A stretch of 33,369 nucleotides of DNA from Streptomyces sp. McG3 (lineage in GTDB: Bacteria > Actinomycetota > Actinomycetes > Streptomycetales > Streptomycetaceae), in the NCBI RefSeq assembly GCF_018619185.1, contig NZ_JAAXYC010000062.1, forward strand, positions 1-33,369, in the 5' to 3' direction. Shown here one piece after another: positions 7,538 to 17,870 of this stretch. The translations under genes were made by a program, and so were the position numbers. Within the stretch, counting starts at the first letter, position 1, and each line of letters starts with the position of its first letter. The notes beneath the pieces were generated by a model. That model had not been told where the DNA came from and ran no database searches. It saw only the letters and a list, made by a program, of their open reading frames with translations.

Positions 7538-9466
7538 CTAGTCCACCTCGGCCAGCGCCTCCGCGAACTGGGCGGCGTACAGCCGGGCGTAAGCGCCCCC
7601 GGCCGCCAACAGCTCCTCGTGCGTGCCCTGTTCGACGATCGACCCGTTCTCCATCACCAGGATCACGTCCGCGTCCCGGATCGTGGAGAGCCGGTGCGCG
7701 ATCACGAACGACGTACGCCCGTGGGCCAGGCGCGCCATCGCCTTCTGGATCAGCACCTCGGTCCGGGTGTCCACCGAACTGGTCGCCTCGTCGAGGACCA
7801 GGATCACCGGGTCGGACAGGAACGCCCGCGCGATGGTGATCAGCTGCTTCTCGCCCGCGCTGACCCCGCTGCCCTCGTCGTCGATCACCGAGTCGTACCC
7901 GTCGGGCAGCGTCCGGATGAACCGGTCCGCGTGCGCCGCCCGGGCCGCCTCCTCGATCTCTTCCCGGGTGACCTCGCGCGAAGCGCCGTACGCGATGTTC
8001 TCCGCGATCGTCCCGCCGAACAGCCAGGTGTCCTGGAGCACCATGCCGATGGAGGACCGCAGATCGTCCCGCGACATCTTCGCCACGTCGACCCCGTCGA
8101 GCGCGATCCGCCCGCCGGTCACCTCGTAGAACCGCATCAGCAGGTTGACCAGCGTCGTCTTGCCGGCCCCGGTCGGACCGACGATCGCGACGGTCTGCCC
8201 CGGCTCCACGCTCAGCGACAGATCCTCGATCAGCGGCTTCTCCGGGTCGTAGCGGAAGGCCACCTTCTCCAGTGAGACCCGGCCCTCCAACCGCTCCGGG
8301 CGCTCGCCGTGCTCCGGATCCGCGTCCTGCTCCTCGGTGTCCAGCAGCTCGAAGACCCGCTCCGCCGAAGCGATGCCGGACTGCACCAGGTTGGCCATCG
8401 AGGCGACCTGCGTCAGCGGCATCGAGAACTGCCGCGAGTACTGGATGAACGCCTGCACGTCACCGATCGACAGCGTGCCCGAGGCGACCCGGAGCCCGCC
8501 GACCACCGCGACCAGCACATAGTTGATGTTCGAGATGAAGAACATCAGCGGCTGCATGAGCCCGCTGGCGAACTGGGCCTTGAAACCCGCCTCGTACAGC
8601 GCCTCGTTCTGCTCGGCGAAGTCCCGCGCGGACTCCTCCTGCCGGCCGAAGACCTTCACCAGGGTGTGCCCGGTGTACATCTCCTCGATGTGGGCGTTGA
8701 GCGTCCCCGTCACCCGCCACTGCTGCACGAACTGCGGCTGCGACCGCTTGCCGACCTGCGTCGCCACGACCACCGACAACGGGACCGTCACCAGCGCTAC
8801 CAGCGCCAGCAGCGGCGAGATCCAGAACATCACGATCAGCACGCCGACGATCGTCAGCAGGGAGTTGATGAGCTGCCCCATCGTCTGCTGGAGCGTCTGC
8901 GAGATGTTGTCGATGTCGTTCGTCGCCCGGCTCAGCACGTCACCGCGCTTGGCCCGGTCGAAGTACGACAGCGGCAGCCGCGCCAGCTTCGTCTGGAGGT
9001 CCTCGCGCAGCTGGAACACGATCCGGTTGATCACCCGGATCGACAGCCGCGTGGAGACCAGCATCAGCAGCCCGGCCCCGACATAGATCACCAGGGCCAC
9101 CAGCAGGACGTTCCCCACCGCTCCGAAGTCGATGCCCTCGCCCGGGGTGAAGTCCACCCCCGAGAGCATGTCGGCCATCGACCCCCTGCCGTCCTCCCGC
9201 AGCCCCTCGATCGCCTGCGCCTTCGTCGTGCCCTCGGGCATTCCGCGCCCCACCACACCGGCGAAGATCAGGTCGGTCGCCTTCCCGAGGATCTTCGGAC
9301 CGGCCACCGACAGCGCGACGCTCACCGTCACCGCGGCCAGCATCAGCCACAGCGAGGACTTCTCCCGGCCGAACCGTCTCAGCAGCCGCCTGCTCGACCC
9401 CTTGAAGTCCATCGACCGGTCGGTGGGCGCGCCCCCGGCCATCATCCGTCCGCCCGGACCGGCCAT
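7538..9466 (-). CDS. ABC exporter half-transporter, subunit with intact ATP-site motifs
   Basis: A 642-aa fused membrane/ATPase protein of the multidrug/lipid exporter (MsbA-like) class. The N-terminal half holds about six membrane segments. The nucleotide-binding domain has Walker A GPTGAGKTT near residue 430, a slightly atypical signature VSAGEKQ near 533 (SGGQ in most proteins), Walker B ILVLDEATS near 551 with the catalytic Glu, and the switch His in VIAHRLSTI. The start is the ATG at 9466, which overlaps the TAA of the upstream ABC gene by one base (TAATG), so the two are translationally coupled. The partner has a degenerate Walker B and switch residue, so the pair most likely forms a heterodimer with one catalytic site. 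Substrate unknown. Confidence 0.92.
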   Translation of the reverse strand: MAGPGGRMMAGGAPTDRSMDFKGSSRRLLRRFGREKSSLWLMLAAVTVSVALSVAGPKILGKATDLIFAGVVGRGMPEGTTKAQAIEGLREDGRGSMADMLSGVDFTPGEGIDFGAVGNVLLVALVIYVGAGLLMLVSTRLSIRVINRIVFQLREDLQTKLARLPLSYFDRAKRGDVLSRATNDIDNISQTLQQTMGQLINSLLTIVGVLIVMFWISPLLALVALVTVPLSVVVATQVGKRSQPQFVQQWRVTGTLNAHIEEMYTGHTLVKVFGRQEESARDFAEQNEALYEAGFKAQFASGLMQPLMFFISNINYVLVAVVGGLRVASGTLSIGDVQAFIQYSRQFSMPLTQVASMANLVQSGIASAERVFELLDTEEQDADPEHGERPERLEGRVSLEKVAFRYDPEKPLIEDLSLSVEPGQTVAIVGPTGAGKTTLVNLLMRFYEVTGGRIALDGVDVAKMSRDDLRSSIGMVLQDTWLFGGTIAENIAYGASREVTREEIEEAARAAHADRFIRTLPDGYDSVIDDEGSGVSAGEKQLITIARAFLSDPVILVLDEATSSVDTRTEVLIQKAMARLAHGRTSFVIAHRLSTIRDADVILVMENGSIVEQGTHEELLAAGGAYARLYAAQFAEALAEVD

Positions 9467-11199
9467 TACGCGGCCTCCGCTTCCGTCAGCTGGGAGAGCA
9501 CGATCTCCCGGTATGTTTCGTTGCCGTCCATCAGCTCGTGATGGGTGCCGGTCCCCACGACCCGGCCCTCGTCCAGCACCAGGATCCGGTCCGCGTCGCG
9601 GATGGTGGACACCCGCTGCGCCACGATCACCACGGTCGCGCCGGCCGTCTCGCGCCCCAGCGCCGCCCGCAGCGCGGCGTCGGTCGCGTAGTCCAGCGCG
9701 GAGAACGAGTCGTCGAACAGATAGATCTCCGGGCGCTGCACCAGCGTCCGGGCAATGGCGAGCCGCTGCCGCTGACCGCCGGACACATTGGTACCGCCCT
9801 GCGCGATGGGCGCGTCGAGCCCGTGCTCCAGCGCCTCGACGAACTCCTTGGCCTGCGCCACCTCCAGCGCGTGCCACAGCTCCTCGTCGGTGGCGTCGGG
9901 ATTCCCGTACCGCAGGTTCGTCGCGACCGTCCCCGAGAAGAGGTACGGCTTCTGCGGCACCAGCGACACCGTCTTCGCCAGCAGCACCGGATCCAGCGTC
10001 CGCACGTCCTCGCCGTCGACCAGCACCTCGCCGTCCGTCACATCGAACAGCCGGGGTACGAGCCCGAGCAGCGTGGACTTCCCGCTGCCCGTCGACCCGA
10101 TGACCGCGGTCGTCTCCCCGGGCCGGGCCACCAGTTCCACGGCCCGCAGCACCGGCTCCTCCGCGCCCGGATAACGGAACTCGGCGCCTCGCACCTCCAG
10201 ATGCCCGTGCCGCCGCAGCTCGGTCACCGGAGCGACGGGCGGCACCACACTCGACTCGGTCCCGAGGACCTCCTCGACCCGCTCGGCGCACACCTCGGCG
10301 CGCGGCACCATCATGAACATGAACGTGGCCATCATCACGGCCATCACGATCTGCATCAGATAGGCGAGGAACGCGGTCAGCGCGCCGATCTGCATCCCGC
10401 CGCTGTCGATACGGTGCGCGCCGAACCACACCACCGCGACCGACGACAGGTTGACCACCGTCATCACGGTCGGGAACATCAGCGCCATCAGCCGTCCGGT
10501 CGCCACCGACACATCGGTCAGCTCGGTGTTGGCGCCCCGGAACCGCTTCTCCTCGTACCCGTCCCGGACGAAGGCGCGGATGACCCGGTTGCCGGTGATC
10601 TGCTCGCGCAGCACCCGGTTCACCCCGTCCAGCCGCTCCTGCATGGTGCGGAACAGCGGTCCCATCTTCCGGACGATGAGGCCGACCGAGACACCGAGCA
10701 CCGGCACGACCGCCAGCAGCACGGCGGAGAGCGGCACATCCAGGCCGAGCGCCATGATGATGCCGCCGACGCACATGATCGGGGCCGACACCATCAGCGT
10801 GAAGGCCAGCAGCACCAGCATCTGGATCTGCTGGACGTCGTTGGTGGTCCGGGTGATCAGCGAGGGCGCCCCGAAGCGCCCGAGCTCACGGGCCGAGAAG
10901 GACTGCACCCGGTCGAAGACGGCGGCCCGCACATCGCGCCCGAGAGCGGAGGCGGTGCGCGCCCCGTAATAGACGGCCCCCACATTGCACAGCACCTGCA
11001 GAACACTGACGGCGATCATCAGACCGCCGAACTCCAGGATGTAGCCGGTGTCGCCCGTGACGACACCGTTGTCGATGATGTCGGCGTTGAGGCTGGGCAG
11101 ATACAGCGTGGCGCAGGTCTGGAGCAGCTGGAGGAACACCAGCAGCACGATGGGTTTCTTGTACGGGCCCAGATGGGTCCGCAGGAGTTTTATGAGCAC
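9466..11199 (-). CDS. ABC exporter half-transporter, subunit with degenerate catalytic residues
   Basis: This 577-aa membrane/ATPase protein is the first gene of the exporter pair. The membrane domain occupies roughly residues 1-310. Walker A GSTGSGKST is near residue 365 and a canonical signature NVSGGQRQR near 471. Walker B reads IYLFDDSFS, with Asp where the catalytic Glu is expected, and the switch-loop His is replaced by Gln (VIVAQRVSTI). Such changes occur in one half of heterodimeric exporters (for example the TM287/288 and BmrC/D type), so this subunit probably supplies the non-hydrolysing site. The GTG start at 11199 is chosen from MLIKLLRTHLGPYK, a usual exporter N-terminus. A TTGACC at 11293-11288 on this strand could be the operon's -35, but the -10 is unclear. 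Confidence 0.92.
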   Translation of the reverse strand: MLIKLLRTHLGPYKKPIVLLVFLQLLQTCATLYLPSLNADIIDNGVVTGDTGYILEFGGLMIAVSVLQVLCNVGAVYYGARTASALGRDVRAAVFDRVQSFSARELGRFGAPSLITRTTNDVQQIQMLVLLAFTLMVSAPIMCVGGIIMALGLDVPLSAVLLAVVPVLGVSVGLIVRKMGPLFRTMQERLDGVNRVLREQITGNRVIRAFVRDGYEEKRFRGANTELTDVSVATGRLMALMFPTVMTVVNLSSVAVVWFGAHRIDSGGMQIGALTAFLAYLMQIVMAVMMATFMFMMVPRAEVCAERVEEVLGTESSVVPPVAPVTELRRHGHLEVRGAEFRYPGAEEPVLRAVELVARPGETTAVIGSTGSGKSTLLGLVPRLFDVTDGEVLVDGEDVRTLDPVLLAKTVSLVPQKPYLFSGTVATNLRYGNPDATDEELWHALEVAQAKEFVEALEHGLDAPIAQGGTNVSGGQRQRLAIARTLVQRPEIYLFDDSFSALDYATDAALRAALGRETAGATVVIVAQRVSTIRDADRILVLDEGRVVGTGTHHELMDGNETYREIVLSQLTEAEAA

Positions 11200-11307
11200 G
11201 CGGGTCTCTCGGAATCGGCGGCAGGCAGAAGCCGCCCCAGTTTCGCGTACGCCGTACTCCGAGAGCGAACCCTTTTCGCCAAGCGCAGGTCAAACCTGGA
11301 GCGGGGC

Positions 11308-12759
11308 CTACTCCGGGTGCGCGCCGCCGAACGCCCCGGGGTGGATCTGGTCCCGGGTCGCCGCGTACTGCTGACGCACCGCGCCGCCGACCGCCAGCTC
11401 GTCACCGGGCTCCAGCACCTGGGCCGCCGCGCCCTGCCAGGCCGGGGGAGTGCGCGGGTCGAGGGAGCCCTGCGAGACCCCGAGCGCCCACGCCGCCTGG
11501 CGGGCCGCGCCGATCGCCGCGTACTGGGCGGGCTGCGGCACCACGACCTGGGTGCCGAACACCGCCGGAGCCAGGGCCTGCACGGCGGGCAGCTCGGCGG
11601 CGGCACCGAGCAGGAAGACGCGCCGCACCTCCACCCCCCGCCCCCGCAGTACGTCGAGGGCGTCGGCCAGCGAGCAGAGCATCCCCTCGAACGCGGCCCG
11701 CGCCAGATGCTCCGGCTTCATCGACTCGCGCCGCAGTCCGCTCAGGGTGCCCGCGGTGTGCGGGAGCTGCGGGGTGCGCTCGCCCTCCAGATACGGCAGC
11801 AGCACCAGCCCGGAGGCCCCCGGCGTCGACTTCAGCGCCAGCGCGGACAGCTCCTCCAGCCCGTCCACGTCCAGCATCTCGGCGGTCCCGCGCAGCGCAC
11901 GCACGGCATTGGAGAGGTGCACCACGGGCAGATGCATCCCGGTGGCGTCGGCGAACGAGGTGATCATCCCGTTCGGGTCGGCGAGCGCCTCGTGGTGCAC
12001 CGCCATCACGGACCCGGAGGCCCCCAGCGACACCACCGCGTCGCCCACCGCGACCCCGAGCCCGAAGGCCGCGGCCATGGTCTCGCCGGTGCCCGCGGAG
12101 ATCAGCAGCCCTTCCGGGGTCATCCCGGCGGAGTCGGCGGGGCCGAGCACCTCGGGCAGCCCGGCGGAGTGGCCGAGGGCCAGCTCGACCAGATCGGGCC
12201 GGTAGGCGGCGGACCCGGCCGACCAGTAGCCGGTGCCCGAGGCCGCGCCCCGGTCCGTGGTCCGCCGGGCGGGCCGGCCCAGCAGCTGCCACACGAGCCA
12301 GTCGTGCGGCTGGAGCACGGCGGCCACCCGCTGGGCGTTCTCCGGCTCGGTCCGCGCCAGCCAGCGCAGCTTCGCCACCGGCTGCGCGGCCCCCGGTACG
12401 GCCCCGACGGCTTCCGCCCAGGCACCCCGCCCGCCGAGCGCGTCGACGAGATCGGCCGCGGCGACCTGCGCCCGCCGGTCGTTGCCGAGCAGAGCGGGAC
12501 GCACGAGGTTGCCCTGCTGGTCCAGCGGCACGAGCCCGTGCTGCTGCGCGGAGACCCCGATGGCCTGCACGCCTTCGAGCAGCCCGCCGGAGGCCGCCTC
12601 GCCGAGCGAGAGCAGCCAGGCCTGCGGATCGACCTCGGTGGCCTTCGCCTCGACCGGATGGGCGGCGTACCCCTCCCGGAGGACGGCGCCCGAGTCCGTG
12701 TCACAGACGACGATGTGAGTGAAGGCGGAAGAACTGTCCAACCCCGCGACTATGCCCAT
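11308..12759 (-). CDS. FGGY-family carbohydrate kinase, xylulokinase-like
   Basis: A 483-aa cytoplasmic sugar kinase of the FGGY family, most like D-xylulose kinase, which phosphorylates the sugar for the pentose phosphate pathway. The N-terminal phosphate motif (GIVAGLDSSSAFTHIVV) opens the protein; AIGVSAQQHGLVPLD matches the SGQMHG region of xylulokinases. The C-terminal lobe has SLGASGSVMAVH and the FLLGAAAELPAVQAL segment near the adenosine site. The last motif usually reads GGGA/GGAS, so LLGAAAE is slightly unusual. The ATG at 12759 gives MGIVAGLD, a normal family start; an in-frame GTG six codons upstream (12777) is an alternative. No xylose isomerase or sugar transporter is adjacent, so the true sugar is uncertain. 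It ends 108 nt before the ABC pair on the same strand. Confidence 0.82.
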   Translation of the reverse strand: MGIVAGLDSSSAFTHIVVCDTDSGAVLREGYAAHPVEAKATEVDPQAWLLSLGEAASGGLLEGVQAIGVSAQQHGLVPLDQQGNLVRPALLGNDRRAQVAAADLVDALGGRGAWAEAVGAVPGAAQPVAKLRWLARTEPENAQRVAAVLQPHDWLVWQLLGRPARRTTDRGAASGTGYWSAGSAAYRPDLVELALGHSAGLPEVLGPADSAGMTPEGLLISAGTGETMAAAFGLGVAVGDAVVSLGASGSVMAVHHEALADPNGMITSFADATGMHLPVVHLSNAVRALRGTAEMLDVDGLEELSALALKSTPGASGLVLLPYLEGERTPQLPHTAGTLSGLRRESMKPEHLARAAFEGMLCSLADALDVLRGRGVEVRRVFLLGAAAELPAVQALAPAVFGTQVVVPQPAQYAAIGAARQAAWALGVSQGSLDPRTPPAWQGAAAQVLEPGDELAVGGAVRQQYAATRDQIHPGAFGGAHPE

Positions 12760-12825
12760 GGGGAGATTCTGCCGCACCCCGCGTCTTTCCCGTAACCGCC
12801 GCCGTACGCGACGAGGCCCCGGACC

Positions 12826-13131
12826 CTAGGTATTGGTGGTCCCCCAGTCGTCCTCCAAGCCGTTCTGGCTGCTGCGGTCCCGCAGCGACCGGACCCGCTC
12901 GGCGACGGAGGCGGGCACCTTGTCCCCGACCTTGTCGCTGACCGAGTGGTACGCCTTGCCCGCGAAGTCCCGTCCGCTGTGCGCGGCGCTCTCGGCGGCG
13001 TTGCGCACGGCGGGGTTCTCCGTGAACTGCCGGGCCGACTTCTTCAACTGCTCGTAACGCTCGCGCCCGGCTCGCGTGCCGAGCACGTAACCGAGGGCCA
13101 CTCCGGCGATGAACGTGAGCCGGTACCGCAT
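12826..13131 (-). CDS. Small YtxH-like membrane-associated protein
   Basis: A 101-aa protein. The first ~20 residues (YRLTFIAGVALGYVLGTRAG) form one hydrophobic segment ending in GTRAGRERYEQL, the hallmark of YtxH/gas-vesicle-like small proteins. The rest is a charged, probably helical tail (SARQFTENPAVRNAAESAA, then DKVGDKVPASVAERVRSLRD). It is likely anchored in the membrane with its tail in the cytoplasm. The ATG at 13131 is preferred over the longer frame starting at 13188 because the hydrophobic segment begins at once and GGAAGGG lies a few bases upstream. Function is unknown; such proteins are often stress-related. It is 66 nt upstream of the kinase gene. Confidence 0.75.
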   Translation of the reverse strand: MRYRLTFIAGVALGYVLGTRAGRERYEQLKKSARQFTENPAVRNAAESAAHSGRDFAGKAYHSVSDKVGDKVPASVAERVRSLRDRSSQNGLEDDWGTTNT

Positions 13132-13313
13132 GGCTGCCACCCTTCCTACGCTTGGTGCGACGTGTGCAGCCCGCCTACCCGCGACCACCCGAGATCACCC
13201 CGGGCGATACCGATTGGCGGAGCACCCCCCTGCTTGCGCTAATGTATGTGTCGCAGCGAACGCGCGCCGCCCGGCAGCCGCCAGGCAGGTAAGATTTCGC
13301 AGCGACGCAGCAA

Positions 13314-13386
13314 TCCCCTGTAGCTCAATTGGCAGAGCAGCCGGCTGTTAACCGGCAGGTTACTGGTTCGAGTCCAGTCGGGGGAG
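13314..13386 (+). tRNA. tRNA-Asn (anticodon GTT), copy 1
   Basis: A full cloverleaf can be drawn. The acceptor stem TCCCCTG pairs with CGGGGGA (one T-G wobble), the anticodon stem GCCGG/CCGGC closes the loop CTGTTAA with GTT at 13347-13349, and the T-arm ACTGG-TTCGAGT-CCAGT is standard. No CCA is encoded. A likely promoter lies in 13214-13250 (TTGGCG and TAATGT), but its spacing is poor. Confidence 0.97.
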
Positions 13387-13391
13387 CGCGA

Positions 13392-13464
13392 TCCCCTGTA
13401 GCTCAATTGGCAGAGCATTCGGCTGTTAACCGGAGGGTTACTGGTTCGAGTCCAGTCGGGGGAG
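13392..13464 (+). tRNA. tRNA-Asn (anticodon GTT), copy 2
   Basis: Nearly identical to copy 1, starting 5 nt after it, so both are surely cut from one transcript. The anticodon GTT is at 13425-13427. The differences cluster in the anticodon stem, TTCGG/CCGGA, which includes a T-G wobble. No CCA is encoded. Confidence 0.97.
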
Positions 13465-13472
13465 CGGAACGG

Positions 13473-13496
13473 AAGAGGGCCCTTCGGGGTCCTCTT
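13473..13496 (+). terminator. Terminator of the tRNA-Asn pair
   Basis: Arms AAGAGGGCCC (13473-13482) and GGGTCCTCTT (13487-13496) form a 10-bp stem with one G-T pair around a stable TTCG tetraloop, followed by T-rich sequence. It sits 8 nt after the second tRNA. Confidence 0.85.
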
Positions 13497-13698
13497 TCGC
13501 GTGCCCGGTCGATGCCTTCCCGACGTCCCCGAGGGGCCCCGGAGTGACTCTTTCGGGTCTCCTTGATCTCGCCTGCAACCGGGCAGCACGCAGCGCCGTC
13601 CTCAAGATCAGGTGAAGTCGGCCATCCGAAGCGAGAGATCGTATGACCGGCTATGCTGCGGCAGACGGTGCGCACACTTGTACGCGCCACGCCGAAAC

Positions 13699-13772
13699 GG
13701 GGCGGTAGCTCAGCCGGTTAGAGCAGCGGACTCATAATCCGTCGGCCGTGGGTTCGAGTCCCACCCGCCCCA
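13699..13772 (+). tRNA. tRNA with anticodon CAT (Ile2 or elongator Met)
   Basis: The acceptor stem GGGGCGG pairs with CCGCCCC, the anticodon loop is CTCATAA with CAT, and the T-arm is GTGGG-TTCGAGT-CCCAC. The first acceptor pair is G-C, so it is not an initiator-type tRNA. The anticodon stem GCGGA/TCCGT resembles tRNA-Ile2, which is modified by TilS to read AUA, but elongator tRNA-Met cannot be excluded by eye. Confidence 0.93.
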
Positions 13773-13780
13773 CCGAGCGT

Positions 13781-13808
13781 CCCCAGGCAGAATCGTTCTG
13801 GCCTGGGG
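13781..13808 (+). terminator. Hairpin after the CAT tRNA
   Basis: CCCCAGGC (13781-13788) pairs with GCCTGGGG (13801-13808), and AGAA/TTCT extends the stem inside with one bulged G and a TCG loop. It lies 8 nt after the tRNA and probably ends its transcript. Confidence 0.75.
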
Positions 13809-14226
13809 AAACGTGGATTTCGCGGCTTCTTTCCGTGCGGTACTGGCCGCGCGCCGTGCGGTACTGACCCGCTGTCGCAGCATGTCAGCACACATCAAGA
13901 TGCGCCTGACCTGGCCTTTTACGGCGATTGCCGGGGAGAGCATCGTGGCGCGGTCCCACGGCCGTTGAGCGATGCCACGGCTGCTGGTCGATGTGAGACC
14001 GCTCGTCGCGGCACGTTCTCCGGCAGTCGCTGGAGTCCGAACCGTGCTGGATGCTTGTGGTCAGCATGTGGCTGAGGGCGTCAGGCGCTGGGATCCTCGG
14101 GACGTACCGGCGGTCGCTTCCGCCCAGCAGCAGGAATGCTCGTCCTCGCTGGCGAAGACAGGAAGGCTCACGCGAGCCGGCCGCCAGGTCCCAGGCTCCG
14201 AGGCGGCGCAGGCGTCTCCCGGTCGG
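13809..14226. other. Degenerate non-coding region downstream of the tRNA genes
   Basis: No frame here has convincing codon bias or a recognisable product, and base composition is less GC-rich than the genes around it. A 13-nt direct repeat, CCGTGCGGTACTG, occurs at 13833 and 13854. No integrase, transposase or duplicated tRNA end was found. It looks like decayed DNA next to a tRNA locus. Confidence 0.45.
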
Positions 14227-14409
14227 TCAGAACGCCTGCAAGTACACCCGGGTTGTGCGGGCATCCAGTTCGAGGACGTGGATCTCGATCCACTGGACCT
14301 CGGTCCGGCGGCCGTCCCCCACGCAAGGCGGGCAGACTCCGGCCCAACAGACGCCCTTCTTGCTCTGAAACTCGGCGAGGCCGAGATGTCCGAAGAGCTC
14401 CGTGGGGGC
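14227..14409 (-). pseudogene. C-terminal fragment of an unidentified protein
   Basis: Read on the - strand, 60 codons with strong G/C bias at third positions end in TGA. The translation begins APTELFGHLGLAEFQS, contains a CWAGVCPPCV cysteine cluster (C-x4-C-x2-C) and ends RTTRVYLQAF. No start codon or ribosome binding site belongs to this frame: at 14411 it runs directly into the first codons of a relic lipoprotein gene in another frame. It therefore looks like the 3' end of a gene left behind by recombination. I do not recognise the family; the cysteines suggest a small zinc site. Confidence 0.4.
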
Positions 14410-14410
14410 G

Positions 14411-14443
14411 CCGGCGACGCCGGAGAGATCCGCGGACAGACAA
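14411..14443 (-). pseudogene. Relic of a lipoprotein gene start (third copy)
   Basis: GAAAGG, a short spacer and TTG followed by codons for MSVRGSLRRRR match the first eleven codons and ribosome binding site of the two lipoprotein genes at 27.2-28.7 kb. Homology then stops. The relic lies just past the xdhC stop, in the same arrangement as the lipoprotein genes relative to the 3' end of the 766-aa gene. Confidence 0.7.
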
Positions 14444-14464
14444 CGTCAGAAGCCTTTCGGGGGG

Positions 14465-14501
14465 CGGACGGGGACGGCGCTGCGGGCGCCGTCCCCGTCC
14501 G
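14465..14501 (-). terminator. Strong terminator after xdhC
   Basis: A perfect 16-bp stem, CGGACGGGGACGGCGC (14465-14480) against 14486-14501, has a 5-nt loop. It starts 5 nt after the xdhC stop and should end the xdhABC transcript. The sequence between the homologous stop and the lipoprotein start at the other loci lacks this hairpin. Confidence 0.8.
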
Positions 14502-14506
14502 TGCGA

Positions 14507-15451
14507 TCAGACGACCGTCTTCAAGTGAGGGGACACGTAGACGACGTTCGTATCTGCGGCCCGGAACCCGCCCTGGGCGGCCCCGTACGCGTTCTCGTCG
14601 ATGCCGGCGTCCACCGGCTCGTCACGGTGGAGTTCCTCCGTCTCGTTCCCCTCGGCCTCGAAGGTGCGCAGCAGGTCGGCCGCGACGCTCACGGCGATGG
14701 TCGCGGGGTCCTTGCCGGTGATGTCGGCCAGCCCGATCGGGGTCTTGATCCGGTCGATGGCCGCCTCGTCGTGACCCCCCTCCGCGAGGAGGCGCTTGCG
14801 GAACCGCCCCCACTTGGCCGCCGACCCGATCAGCCCGACGGAACCGAGGTGCGGTGTCCGCAGGGCGGCGTCGCAGAGAGCGGCGTCCTCGGCGTGATCG
14901 TGGGTCATGATCAGGACGTGGGTGCCGCGCGGCAACGTGTCGAGGACCTCCTCGGGCAGCAGCGGAGTGTGGTGTACCCGCACCCCCGCCACCGCGTCCG
15001 CGAGGACGGCGAGCCGCTCCTCGGCGAGGATGTCCGAGCGGCTGTCGATCAGATGCAGGTCGAGGTCCTGCCGTGCCAGGACGCGCGCCAGCTCCATCCC
15101 GACGTGCCCGACGCCGAAGATCGCCACCGCCCTCACCACCGGGAGCGGTTCGAGCAGCACCGAGACCGTGCCACCGCAGCACTGGACGCCGTGCCGGTTG
15201 GTCACCTTGTCGTTCAGGGCGAAATCCAGCAGCTCCGGTTCGGCCGCGGACGCGGCGATCATCTCCCGGGCCCGGTCGATCGTGACCGCCTCGACGTTGC
15301 CGCCACCGATCGAGCCCCAGGTCTCGCTCCGCCCCACGACGAGTTTCGCGCCGGCGTTCCGAGGGGCGTGGCCGCGCACGGTCGCGACGGTCACGAGCAC
15401 GCCGGCCTCCCGGCGTGCTCGCAGCCGGGCGACCGCGGCGAACCAGGTCAT
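14507..15451 (-). CDS. xdhC: XdhC-family molybdoenzyme maturation protein with a foreign C-terminal tail
   Basis: XdhC proteins bind molybdenum cofactor and insert it, in sulfurated form, into xanthine dehydrogenase. The N-terminal XdhC/CoxI domain shows GSIGGGNVE and QCCGGTVSVLLEPL; a C-terminal Rossmann domain carries AIFGVGHVGMELA near residue 110 and ends around DPATIAVSVAADLLRTFEAE. Where the family normally stops, the frame continues for about 40 residues ending VSPHLKTVV. These align without gaps to the last 40 residues of the 766-aa protein encoded at 28737-31037 (22 identities by hand), so xdhC has been fused to a relic of that gene. ATG 15451 is one base after the xdhB stop (TGACATG) and gives the usual MTWF start; GTG 15460 is an alternative overlapping start. 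Last gene of the xdhABC operon. Confidence 0.9.
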   Translation of the reverse strand: MTWFAAVARLRARREAGVLVTVATVRGHAPRNAGAKLVVGRSETWGSIGGGNVEAVTIDRAREMIAASAAEPELLDFALNDKVTNRHGVQCCGGTVSVLLEPLPVVRAVAIFGVGHVGMELARVLARQDLDLHLIDSRSDILAEERLAVLADAVAGVRVHHTPLLPEEVLDTLPRGTHVLIMTHDHAEDAALCDAALRTPHLGSVGLIGSAAKWGRFRKRLLAEGGHDEAAIDRIKTPIGLADITGKDPATIAVSVAADLLRTFEAEGNETEELHRDEPVDAGIDENAYGAAQGGFRAADTNVVYVSPHLKTVV

Positions 15452-15452
15452 G

Positions 15453-17866
<2,414 letters not shown>

Positions 17867-17870
<4 letters not shown>

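Noticed and set aside
8309..12795. Long + strand frames opposite the ABC and kinase genes
   Set aside because: Arg/His/Gln-rich antisense shadows with no domain; the - strand genes carry all expected motifs.
13699..14226. Integrated element with att site at the CAT tRNA
   Set aside because: I found no second copy of the tRNA 3' end and no integrase or transposase in the window. Decay next to the tRNA is real, but an integrative element is not demonstrated.
14168..14443. 91-aa open frame starting MSVRGSL as a working lipoprotein gene
   Set aside because: Only the first eleven codons match the lipoproteins; there is no signal peptide or lipobox after them and the rest is Arg/Pro-rich out-of-frame sequence.
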